Source of the DNA: Clostridia bacterium
GTDB lineage: Bacteria; Bacillota_A; Clostridia; Oscillospirales; Acutalibacteraceae
Assembly (NCBI GenBank): GCA_017503305.1
Contig: JAFVTJ010000085.1
Span: forward strand, 1-6,178
DNA: 6,178 bases
Reading direction: 5' to 3'
Shown here: positions 1 through 5,513 of the stretch, one piece after another
Position numbering within the stretch: position 1 is the stretch's first letter
Layout: every line of letters starts with the position of its first letter
Translations under genes and position numbers: made by a program
The notes under the pieces: model-generated
Seen by the model: only the letters and a program-made list of their open reading frames with translations
Database searches by the model: none
What the model was told of the DNA's origin: nothing

Positions 1-1127
1 AACCTATTATAGATGGTTTGGCAAAAACATCGGTTATAGGTCTTTGCCGCACTGTTGGTGCAGGGCTTAAACCCGGTAGCGACGTTGCCAACCTTTCGGT
101 TATGGGGTATGACCCTTACGTTTGCTACACAGGTCGCTCTCCGTTAGAGGCGGCTTCAATCGGTGTTGAGCTTAAAGAAACCGACGTGGCACTTCGTTGT
201 AATATTGTAACGCTTTCGGATGAGGAAGAATACTGCGATAAAACAATGGTTGACTATTGCGCGGGCGATATTTCTACCAAGGAAGCGCATGAGATTATTG
301 CAACCGTTGAAAAAGAGTTGGGCAACGAAATTTATAAGTTTTACGGCGGCGTTAGCTACCGCCATTGTCTTGTGTGGCAAAACGGCACTACCGAGCTTGG
401 CACCTTAACCCCTCCGCACGATATTAGCGGCAGGGTAATTAAGGATTACTTAAGCGATAGCGAAAATGCGCAAGATTTAATCGAGCTTATGAAAAAAAGC
501 TATAACATTCTCAAAAATCACCCCGTAAACCTTGCTCGTCGCGAAAAGGGTCTTAACGAGGCTAATTCAATTTGGCTTTGGGGCGAGGGTAAAAAACCCG
601 TGTTGGAAGATTTTTATAAAAAGAACGGTGTTACAGGTAGCGTTGTAAGTGCGGTTGACCTTTTAAAAGGTATTGGCATTTGCGCTAATATGGAAACACC
701 CGAAGTGGAAGGCGCTACCGGTTATCTGGATACCAACTTTGAAGGCAAGGCCAAAGCGGCGATTGATGCGTTCGAAAAAGGTATAGATTTAGTCTACCTA
801 CACGTAGAAGCACCCGACGAATGCGGTCACCGCGGCGAAGCCGAAAACAAGGTCAAGGCTATTGAGCTTATTGAAAGCCGAATTTTAAAAACCGTGCTCG
901 AATATTTGCAAAACAGCGGCGAAGCATTTAGGATTTTAATTATGCCTGACCACCCCACACCGCTTGTTACAAAAACCCATTCTTCCGAGCCGGTACCCTT
1001 TATGATTTACGATAGCACCGTTTCCGAAAAGGGTGCCGAAACCTTTACCGAAAAGACCGCACTTGAGAGCGGAATTTTTGTAGAACACGGCCCTTCTATT
1101 ATGGATAAATTGTTGGGTAAAATTTAA
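1..1127 (+). CDS. apgM: cofactor-independent phosphoglycerate mutase-like protein (5' partial)
   Basis: The frame is open from base 3 and ends at TAA 1125-1127. The start is missing: the TTG at 18 is an internal codon, because conserved sequence (PIIDGLAKTS) continues upstream of it. The family is the archaeal-type, metal-dependent 2,3-bisphosphoglycerate-independent mutase of the alkaline phosphatase superfamily, which interconverts 3- and 2-phosphoglycerate in cytosolic glycolysis. Visible motifs are LKPGSDVANLSVMGYDP, with the likely nucleophile Ser at 78-80; HVEAPDECGH, with Asp 816-818 and His 828-830; MPDHPTPL, with Asp-His 948-953; and KTHSSEPVPF, with His 978-980. The last three are the expected metal ligands. 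About 374 residues are present, close to the roughly 400 of the family, so only the extreme N-terminus (including the first Asp ligand) is lost. A sister subfamily is annotated as a proposed homoserine kinase, and I cannot separate the two. No clear terminator follows. Confidence 0.88.
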   Translation, partial: PIIDGLAKTSVIGLCRTVGAGLKPGSDVANLSVMGYDPYVCYTGRSPLEAASIGVELKETDVALRCNIVTLSDEEEYCDKTMVDYCAGDISTKEAHEIIATVEKELGNEIYKFYGGVSYRHCLVWQNGTTELGTLTPPHDISGRVIKDYLSDSENAQDLIELMKKSYNILKNHPVNLARREKGLNEANSIWLWGEGKKPVLEDFYKKNGVTGSVVSAVDLLKGIGICANMETPEVEGATGYLDTNFEGKAKAAIDAFEKGIDLVYLHVEAPDECGHRGEAENKVKAIELIESRILKTVLEYLQNSGEAFRILIMPDHPTPLVTKTHSSEPVPFMIYDSTVSEKGAETFTEKTALESGIFVEHGPSIMDKLLGKI

Positions 1128-1197
1128 CAAACTAAATGTAAAAAAATTACTTTTTGGGTTATTATGTAAACTAAAACAACCTTAATAGTTTTTCAAC

Positions 1198-1206
1198 TTA
1201 TCCACA
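1198..1206 (+). promoter_or_regulatory. DnaA box (perfect consensus)
   Basis: TTATCCACA matches the bacterial DnaA-box consensus at all nine bases. It forms the left member of an inverted pair. Confidence 0.6.
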
Positions 1207-1278
1207 GGTATATTAACATCTAGAGGGGCTTGTACCACATAAAAATGGGGTTTTGCCCTAAAATTTAGTGGAAAACTA

Positions 1279-1287
1279 TGTGGATAA
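1279..1287 (-). promoter_or_regulatory. DnaA box (perfect consensus, inverted)
   Basis: TGTGGATAA is the exact reverse complement of the DnaA-box consensus. It ends two bases before the weak -35 candidate of the trhA promoter, so bound DnaA could touch that promoter (inference). A degenerate box-like AGTGGAAAA with two mismatches lies just upstream at 1267-1275. Confidence 0.6.
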
Positions 1288-1288
1288 G

Positions 1289-1315
1289 TTGGATAAATAG
1301 GTTGTTGGTTATAAT
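1289..1315 (+). promoter_or_regulatory. candidate promoter of trhA
   Basis: A perfect -10 hexamer TATAAT lies at 1310-1315. The best -35 is a weak TTGGAT at 1289-1294 with a short 15-bp spacer. Transcription would start near 1322, leaving a leader of about 65 bases before the trhA ATG. Confidence 0.35.
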
Positions 1316-1386
1316 GCGCATAAAGAAATTATGTAAAGTAATTCGATAATTTTCGACAAAAATTTTTTTCACGAAAGCGAGCAAAA

Positions 1387-2067
1387 ATGAAGCGAACAAA
1401 GCTTAAAGACAGATTGCTGCCAAACTATACAAAAGGTGAAGAAATTTTCAATATGGTTTCGCACATTGTGGGTGGCGCAATAGGCATTGCCGTGGCGGCT
1501 CTTTGCATTGTAAAGGCCTTCTTAAATCACGATGCTTACCAAATAGTTTCAGCCTTTATTTATGGCTTTTCAATGATAATTCTTTATACAATGTCCAGCA
1601 TATATCACGGGCTTTTGCCTATAAAGGCCAAAAAGGTTTTTCAGGTTATTGACCATTGTGCAATATTCTTGCTTATTGCAGGAACCTACACACCAATAGC
1701 GCTTTGTTCTATAAGGGAATATAATACGGCGCTTGGCTGGTGCCTTTTTGGTTTTGTGTGGGCAATGGCAATTTTGGGCATTGTGTTTAACGGTATAGAC
1801 CTTAAAAAATACGCTCTATTTTCAAACGTTTGTTATATTGCGGTTGGTTGGTGTGTAATATTTATTGTCAATCACGTAATAAAGGCAATATCCATGGCGG
1901 GCTTTTGGTGGCTGCTTTTGGGCGGAATAGCCTACACAATCGGCGCCGTGCTTTACGGTATTGCGGGTAAGTGGGAGATTAAATATTTTCACGCCATATT
2001 CCATTTGTTTGTAATTGCGGGCAGCGTGTTGCAGTTTTTCGCCGTTATTTTTTACGTTTTGGTGTAG
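1387..2067 (+). CDS. trhA: PAQR / hemolysin III family membrane protein TrhA
   Basis: This 226-residue polytopic membrane protein has about seven hydrophobic segments (near 24-46, 52-70, 86-107, 114-134, 143-163, 170-192 and 204-225) and a short charged N-terminus. The family signature is complete: S70-x3-H74, D89-H90, and the C-terminal H202-x3-H206. In PAQR proteins the SxxxH histidine, the Asp and the two late histidines form an intramembrane zinc site. The length fits bacterial hemolysin III proteins (about 210-230 residues). Bacterial members have been linked to membrane fluidity and fatty-acid homeostasis, and the old name hemolysin rests on heterologous lysis assays. The ATG at 1387 is the only sensible start, but the upstream Shine-Dalgarno is weak (GAAAGCGAG). 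The gene appears to be monocistronic, with a hairpin terminator at 2127-2156. The family call is firm; the physiological role here is inferred. Confidence 0.92.
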   Translation: MKRTKLKDRLLPNYTKGEEIFNMVSHIVGGAIGIAVAALCIVKAFLNHDAYQIVSAFIYGFSMIILYTMSSIYHGLLPIKAKKVFQVIDHCAIFLLIAGTYTPIALCSIREYNTALGWCLFGFVWAMAILGIVFNGIDLKKYALFSNVCYIAVGWCVIFIVNHVIKAISMAGFWWLLLGGIAYTIGAVLYGIAGKWEIKYFHAIFHLFVIAGSVLQFFAVIFYVLV

Positions 2068-2126
2068 AACTGCCCTTGCGAATAAAATGATTTGTATAAA
2101 ATAGTTAAAAGTTAAAAAAATATTAA

Positions 2127-2156
2127 AAAAAGGTTGCAATTTTGTAACCTTTTTGT
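2127..2156 (+). terminator. intrinsic terminator of trhA, overlapping the next promoter
   Basis: A 13-bp stem pairs 2127-2139 with 2142-2154, with one G-T wobble. The two-base apparent loop would open to about six in practice. The right arm ends in five T. The A-rich left arm could also stop transcripts from the opposite strand. Confidence 0.6.
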
Positions 2157-2162
2157 TATAAT
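2134..2162 (+). promoter_or_regulatory. promoter of the M23 peptidase gene
   Basis: The -35 TTGCAA (2134-2139, four of six matches) is separated by exactly 17 bp from a perfect -10 TATAAT (2157-2162). Transcription would start near 2169, giving a leader of about 36 bases. The -35 lies in the left arm of the upstream terminator hairpin and the spacer contains its right arm. Confidence 0.6.
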
Positions 2163-2199
2163 AAGACTCGTAAATGTTACAAATTGTAATTTATTCGTT

Positions 2200-2207
2200 A
2201 GGAAGTG
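2200..2207 (+). promoter_or_regulatory. Shine-Dalgarno region of the M23 gene, conflicting with the GTG start
   Basis: AGGAAGTG is a good Shine-Dalgarno match, yet the GTG at 2205 lies inside it. Normal spacing (six bases) would point to the in-frame ATT at 2214. The in-frame TTG at 2226 has AAAGGA almost touching it. The true start cannot be settled from sequence alone. Confidence 0.4.
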
Positions 2208-3443
2208 ACTGTTATTTTAAAGGATTTGATTGAAAAACCTATTAAAAAGGTTTCCAAATTCGCAAATAACAATAAAATATTAGTTAGATTTTCCGTTTTC
2301 GGTATTTGCGCTGTAGCGGCTTTGGTGGTTTGCATCGTGTCTTGCGGTATAACCCTTGGCTTTAACGTTAACTATCAGGGCGAAAACATTGCTATTGTGG
2401 GCGGTAAATCTGTTTTTGAAACGGCTAAATCGCTTGTGGTTGAAAATCTTGCAGGTAATAACGATGACAAGGTTATCTCCGCACCTGACTATGCTTTAAC
2501 CATTACCTTGGCTGAAAATTTAAGCCAACCTGAAGACTTGGCCGACGTTATTGTTGAAAATACCGACGGTGTTGAATTTGTTTCGGCATTAAAGGTTAAC
2601 GGCGACGTTGTTTTATACGCTCCCCGTGAGGAGTTGGGCAGCTTTTTGAACGCGGCACTTCGTAAGTATTACGTTAAGAATGCTGAAAATAACTCCACCT
2701 TTGTTGATGATATCGAAATTTGCGAAGGCTACTGTGTTTCGGGCAAGGTTAAGCCCACTGCAGAGGTTAAAAAAGCAATTGATAAGTTAAAGGTTAAAAC
2801 GGTTTCCACCGTTACAGCCGAAAAGGATATTAAATACACCACTAAGGTGGTTTACACAAAAGAAAAAACTCGCGAATACAGCAAGGTTGAAACTAAGGGC
2901 AAAAAAGGCCGCAAGGTTGAAACCACCGTTGTAGAAACAGTTAACGGTAAGGAAACCGCAAGCACCCTTGTTTCAAGAAAAATTGTTAAAAAAGCGGTGC
3001 AAGAGGTTGTTGTAAAGGGTACTGCAATTTCTCGCACAGAGGCTAACGCCATTGCCGAAGCAAAATCGGCAGGCTTTATAAGACCCATGAACAAGAGCGA
3101 TATTAAAATGATATCGGCTTACTGGGGCGATGGCCGTAACCATAAAGCTATCGACTTTGCGGGCGACACCGGTTCGCCTATTTTCGCCGCTAAGGGCGGT
3201 AAGGTTACCTTCTCAGGTTGGGATGGCAACTACGGTTATGCGGTTGTTATCGACCACGGCAACGGTTATGAAACACGTTATGCACACGCAAACGCTTTGT
3301 GTGTTCGCAAGGGCGAAACCGTAAAACAGGGTCAGCAGGTTGCAACTTTGGGTAACACAGGTCGTTCTACCGGTCCGCACTTGCATTTTGAAATTTTGAA
3401 AAACGGCAGACAGGTTAACCCTGCGCCTTTTATTGGCTATTAA
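2205..3443 (+). CDS. membrane-anchored G5 domain / M23 family peptidoglycan endopeptidase
   Basis: The 412-residue protein has a basic N-terminus and one membrane segment (about 29-52), then an extracytoplasmic region of no clear family (about 55-195). A G5 domain follows (about 199-274, Lys/Val/Thr-rich, ending VVVKGT), and then a C-terminal M23 (LytM-like) domain (about 305-410). The M23 site is complete: H313-x3-D317 and H394 as zinc ligands, with H361 (AHA) and H392 (GPHLHFE) as catalytic histidines. The domain should therefore be an active zinc endopeptidase that cuts peptide cross-links in peptidoglycan, held at the outer face of the membrane. G5 domains are thought to help bind wall polymers. 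The GTG at 2205 is used here, but it sits immediately after AGGA, and other starts at 2214 or 2226 are possible; this changes only the first few residues. A promoter lies at 2134-2162 and a strong terminator follows the stop, so the gene is probably monocistronic. Confidence 0.92.
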   Translation: MTVILKDLIEKPIKKVSKFANNNKILVRFSVFGICAVAALVVCIVSCGITLGFNVNYQGENIAIVGGKSVFETAKSLVVENLAGNNDDKVISAPDYALTITLAENLSQPEDLADVIVENTDGVEFVSALKVNGDVVLYAPREELGSFLNAALRKYYVKNAENNSTFVDDIEICEGYCVSGKVKPTAEVKKAIDKLKVKTVSTVTAEKDIKYTTKVVYTKEKTREYSKVETKGKKGRKVETTVVETVNGKETASTLVSRKIVKKAVQEVVVKGTAISRTEANAIAEAKSAGFIRPMNKSDIKMISAYWGDGRNHKAIDFAGDTGSPIFAAKGGKVTFSGWDGNYGYAVVIDHGNGYETRYAHANALCVRKGETVKQGQQVATLGNTGRSTGPHLHFEILKNGRQVNPAPFIGY

Positions 3444-3456
3444 GATAAGTTTTTAG

Positions 3457-3489
3457 AAATCACCCGCTTGTGAGAGCGGGTGATTTTTA
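3457..3489 (+). terminator. strong intrinsic terminator of the M23 gene
   Basis: A perfect 12-bp stem pairs 3457-3468 with 3475-3486 around a six-base loop. It has a GC-rich core (CACCCGCT/AGCGGGTG) and runs into a T tract. It lies 13 bases after the stop codon. Confidence 0.93.
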
Positions 3490-3514
3490 TCAAAAATGGC
3501 TATAAAATAAAGTA

Positions 3515-3520
3515 TATAAT
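3515..3520 (+). promoter_or_regulatory. candidate -10 element of pdaB
   Basis: A perfect TATAAT lies here, but there is no -35 resembling TTGACA at 16-18 bp. Transcription would start near 3527. The poor -35 would fit an alternative sigma factor; pdaB of Bacillus subtilis is read by the sporulation factor sigma-E. The assignment to this gene is an inference. Confidence 0.35.
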
Positions 3521-3522
3521 AC

Positions 3523-3560
3523 AAGCACCCATTCATATTTTTTAATACGAAAGGGTGCTT
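3523..3560 (+). promoter_or_regulatory. hairpin enclosing the pdaB ribosome binding site
   Basis: AAGCACCC (3523-3530) pairs perfectly with GGGTGCTT (3553-3560) around a 22-base loop. The right arm contains most of the Shine-Dalgarno AAGGGTG (3551-3557), which lies six bases before the ATG at 3564, and three T follow the arm. Folding would hide the ribosome binding site. It also resembles a weak terminator. Confidence 0.45.
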
Positions 3561-3563
3561 TTT

Positions 3564-4322
3564 ATGAAATTTTTTATTGTTACAAAAAAACAGTTAATGC
3601 TGGCGCTTTGTTTGCTTGTGGGAATAGCGGTGGTGCTTGTAGGGTCGGTAAATATTTTCGCTTCGAACGAGCGGCTTTTGCCAATCTACTGTGTTGAAAC
3701 CGCTAAAAAGCAGGTGGCGATAAGCTTTGATGCGGCGTGGGGTAACGATGACACAGGCCAACTGATTGATATTTTAGGGGAATACAACGTTCCGGCTACC
3801 TTTTTTGTGGTTGGCGCTTGGGTAGATAAATATCCCGAATCGGTAAAAGAATTAAGCGACGCAGGGCATCAAATACAAAATCATTCTAACACGCATCCGC
3901 ACTTGCCGCAGCTGTCAAGCGGTCAAATTAAGGATGAAATTATTACCTGCAACGAAAAAATCAAGGCGATAACGGGGGTGGAGCCAACCCTTTTGCGCCC
4001 GCCTTATGGTGACTATGATAACGCCGTTATTGAAACTATGAACGAGCTTAAAATGTACACGATTCAGTGGGACGTTGACTCTCTCGACTGGAAAGATAAC
4101 GCCACACCGCAAAGCATTGCCAACAGGGTGACAAAAAAGGTCAAAAACGGCAGTATTGTGCTTTTTCACAACGATGCCGACCATACCCCCGAAGCCCTGC
4201 CGACAATACTCAAATGCCTTAAAGACGAGGGGTATGAGTTTGTGTTTATAAGCGATTTGATTCTAAAGGAAAATTACGAAATCAAGCACGACGGAACACA
4301 GTGTAAAATTAAGAATAATTGA
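3564..4322 (+). CDS. pdaB: PdaB-like polysaccharide deacetylase (NodB domain, sporulation type)
   Basis: The protein has 252 residues: an N-terminal membrane or signal segment (about 10-33) and a NodB/polysaccharide deacetylase domain (about 48-235). Motifs seen are SFDAAWG with D56, NHSNTH with metal-ligand histidines H107 and H111, RPPYGDYD from R145, DVDSLDW at 170-176, and LFHND with H202. Length (B. subtilis PdaB is about 254) and the FDAAWG and DVDSLDW motifs point to the PdaB sporulation subfamily, which acts on spore wall glycan. In most family members motif 1 carries a second Asp that binds metal; here it is Ala57, so activity is less certain. ATG 3564 is chosen because AAGGGTG lies six bases upstream; GTG 3555 falls inside that site. 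Pieces of a pdaB-like sequence recur at 4517-4540 and 5461-5511. Confidence 0.82.
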   Translation: MKFFIVTKKQLMLALCLLVGIAVVLVGSVNIFASNERLLPIYCVETAKKQVAISFDAAWGNDDTGQLIDILGEYNVPATFFVVGAWVDKYPESVKELSDAGHQIQNHSNTHPHLPQLSSGQIKDEIITCNEKIKAITGVEPTLLRPPYGDYDNAVIETMNELKMYTIQWDVDSLDWKDNATPQSIANRVTKKVKNGSIVLFHNDADHTPEALPTILKCLKDEGYEFVFISDLILKENYEIKHDGTQCKIKNN

Positions 4323-4350
4323 CTTTTTATAATATCAAATGATATAATTA

Positions 4351-4514
4351 AAAAAGCCTCCCTTGTGTAAAGGGAGCTGTCATTTTCTAAAAAATGACTG
4401 AGGGATTGTTAAAAAAGGTTAAATTATCTAAATCAATTTATTTTTCATATAAACCATGCAATCCCTCCACCAACGTTCGTTGGTCCCCCTCCCTTTACAC
4501 AAGGGAGGCTTTTT
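4351..4514. mobile_element. 164-bp palindromic MITE-like repeat with 26-bp terminal inverted repeats
   Basis: The left end (4351-4376) and right end (4489-4514) are perfect 26-bp reverse complements. Each end is itself a hairpin: CTCCCTT pairs with AAGGGAG at 4358-4364/4370-4376 and again at 4489-4495/4501-4507. The right one runs into GCTTTTT and so looks like an intrinsic terminator. Inside are further pairs: GTCATTTT/AAAATGAC (4379-4386/4391-4398), AGGGATTG/CAATCCCT (4401-4408/4459-4466) and CCAACG/CGTTGG (4470-4475/4478-4483). No transposase is encoded, so movement would need one supplied elsewhere. I recognise the general type from gut Clostridia genomes but cannot name a family. No convincing target-site duplication is seen; CTTTTTATA occurs at 4323-4331 and again across the right end at 4509-4517. 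Confidence 0.75.
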
Positions 4515-4516
4515 AT

Positions 4517-4540
4517 AGCACGACGGAACACAGTGCAAAA
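4517..4540 (+). pseudogene. duplicated 3' end of a pdaB-like gene
   Basis: These 24 bases match 4285-4308, near the end of pdaB, with one difference at position 4536, a silent change (TGC for TGT). Read in the same frame from 4519, they give HDGTQCKKDGE and then a TGA at 4552-4554, against HDGTQCKIKNN and stop in the intact gene. The segment is cut off upstream by TAG and by the palindromic repeat. It is therefore probably the tail of a lost pdaB paralog that still sits against its terminator, or a remnant of the original pdaB end. Confidence 0.65.
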
Positions 4541-4566
4541 AAGACGGGGAATGACCTCGTCTTTTT
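4538..4566. terminator. bidirectional intrinsic terminator
   Basis: A 12-bp stem pairs 4538-4549 with 4555-4566 with one G-T wobble and a five-base loop. It has five A on the left and five T on the right, so it can stop transcription from both sides. It separates the pdaB side from the convergent minus-strand gene, whose stop codon (4565-4567) overlaps the right arm. Confidence 0.82.
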
Positions 4567-5389
4567 ATCTTTTATATCCACATTCGCATTCACTTATATT
4601 ATCTGATAAAATTTCGCCACAGCCCATACAACGCCAAAAGCCATCGGGGACTGTCGGAGGGGTGAAATTGTCAAGTTCTTGACTTGCAAGTTTTCGAGCT
4701 TTTTTAGCTTCTTTTTTAGCTTTTCTTTCTTCGATAAATGGCGTAATATCAATATTATCGGATTTTTTTGTTAGTGCTAAAATAAATAAGCTTATGTAAA
4801 AAAGAAGTAATATAAATATTCTTGGTAGCTCCCTTAGAACTGAAACATAAGTAAAAAATTCGTTACCCATTAAATTGCTTAGCAAATTATTTGCTGCGCG
4901 GTTACTAAGCAGAAGATTTATGAAATAAGAAGCATTTTGAAAAAGAATTGTTATAATACAAATTGGCAGACCAAGGCGTAAAAAAATTATTCTTTTAAAA
5001 TTAGATAGAGTGCCCACAAAACAAAAAGAATATCCTGCAATAAGAACAAATTTTATAATCAAATTAAAGAGTAGCCGAACTAAACCATTTACAGATAAAA
5101 AGGTGTATTCATCAAAACAATTTGTTATTGAAAAAAGAGCAGTCAATGTAAAAATTGCAAATGCTGTTGGGAAAAGAAATTGTTTAAATTTATAATCTCT
5201 TTTCATTGTTAGCATATATATGAAAATAAATAAATATGGTATTAAACTTATGAATTTTAAAATTATACTATCCGATAAGCCCAATATGATATATTGATGC
5301 AACTCATTAAGATTCATACATATAATAAGTATTGAAAAAATTGATACTAAAACATTTTTTATTTTACTTTTGAAAATATAACTAATCAT
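4565..5389 (-). CDS. multi-pass membrane protein with C-terminal zinc ribbon, function unknown
   Basis: I do not recognise this 274-residue protein. It has about six hydrophobic segments (near 11-27, 42-61, 70-90, 104-129, 139-161 and 188-207). A cytoplasm-like, highly charged linker follows, rich in Lys, Ala and Glu (about 219-238). The C-terminal zinc-ribbon-like knuckle carries C254-x2-C257 and C268-x-C270, preceded by DGFWRC. Such short ribbons often follow membrane domains in Firmicutes, and none of that gives a function. The start is well supported: AGAGGTG (5397-5403 on the complement) lies seven bases before the ATG. The gene is visibly more AT-rich than its neighbours (15 G/C in 60 at 4801-4860, against 33 in 60 at 3961-4020 in pdaB). 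It runs opposite to every other gene here and is bracketed by pdaB fragments, which suggests acquisition by transfer. Confidence 0.85.
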   Translation of the reverse strand: MISYIFKSKIKNVLVSIFSILIICMNLNELHQYIILGLSDSIILKFISLIPYLFIFIYMLTMKRDYKFKQFLFPTAFAIFTLTALFSITNCFDEYTFLSVNGLVRLLFNLIIKFVLIAGYSFCFVGTLSNFKRIIFLRLGLPICIITILFQNASYFINLLLSNRAANNLLSNLMGNEFFTYVSVLRELPRIFILLLFYISLFILALTKKSDNIDITPFIEERKAKKEAKKARKLASQELDNFTPPTVPDGFWRCMGCGEILSDNISECECGYKR

Positions 5390-5411
5390 CTAATTTCACC
5401 TCTATATTATT

Positions 5412-5440
5412 AGGATAACATATACATATAGCATTTACAA
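5412..5440 (-). promoter_or_regulatory. candidate promoter of the minus-strand membrane protein
   Basis: On the complement, -35 TTGTAA (5435-5440) and -10 TATCCT (5412-5417) each match four of six consensus bases with a 17-bp spacer. The start near 5405 would leave a very short leader containing the Shine-Dalgarno. The sequence is AT-rich, so chance matches are likely. Confidence 0.3.
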
Positions 5441-5460
5441 TATTTATTTTTGTCACTAAT

Positions 5461-5511
5461 GTCGATGGCCTCGAATGGAGAGAAAACGCCACACCGCAAA
5501 GCAGTGCCAAC
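5461..5511 (+). pseudogene. 51-bp relic of the middle of a pdaB-like gene
   Basis: Seventeen codons align without gaps to pdaB 4074-4124, with 42 of 51 bases identical. The second half is nearly exact: the 27 bases from 5485 have one mismatch. The fragment reads VDGLEWRENATPQSSAN, against VDSLDWKDNATPQSIAN in PdaB, and four of the six amino-acid changes are conservative or mild (Ser-Gly, Asp-Glu, Lys-Arg, Asp-Glu). It covers the DVDSLDW motif region. There is no start codon or ribosome site, upstream homology fades at once, and the downstream side passes into a terminator. It is a gene fragment with no expected product. Confidence 0.75.
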
Positions 5512-5513
5512 TC

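Larger units (their letters stand above)
1175..1306. repeat. interrupted inverted repeat carrying DnaA boxes
   Basis: Two nested pairs of arms face each other. The outer arms are AACAACCT (1175-1182) and AGGTTGTT (1299-1306). The inner arms are the perfect 13-bp pair CAACTTATCCACA (1194-1206) and TGTGGATAAGTTG (1279-1291). The spacers between inner and outer arms differ in sequence and length. The 72-bp centre holds no further strong pairing. The arrangement lies wholly between apgM and trhA. It may be a protein-binding array rather than an RNA hairpin, because the loop is long and the inner arms are DnaA boxes. Confidence 0.7.

Noticed and set aside
18..20. TTG as the start of the phosphoglycerate mutase gene
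   Set aside because: Conserved family sequence continues in frame upstream to the window edge, so the gene is truncated rather than starting here.
1128..1386. Complete replication origin (oriC)
   Set aside because: Only two strong DnaA boxes are present, with no box cluster and no dnaA, dnaN or rpmH neighbour; reported as a DnaA-box pair only.
1822..2139. Minus-strand open frame of 105 codons
   Set aside because: It is antisense to the well-supported trhA and starts in the terminator hairpin, with no family signature.
2852..3094. Minus-strand open frame of 80 codons over the G5 region
   Set aside because: It is a by-product of repetitive Lys/Val/Thr codons in the M23 gene, without a ribosome site or family resemblance.
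3555..3557. GTG as the start of pdaB
   Set aside because: It lies inside the Shine-Dalgarno AAGGGTG; ATG 3564 has the proper six-base spacing and begins a typical signal/membrane segment.
4351..4514. CRISPR array or riboswitch
   Set aside because: The repeats are inverted and occur once per end with no regular spacers, and the element follows rather than precedes a gene, with no recognisable aptamer core.
4394..4606. Plus-strand open frame of 70 codons
   Set aside because: It lies mostly in the palindromic repeat, then crosses the duplicated pdaB end and terminator, and has no ribosome site.
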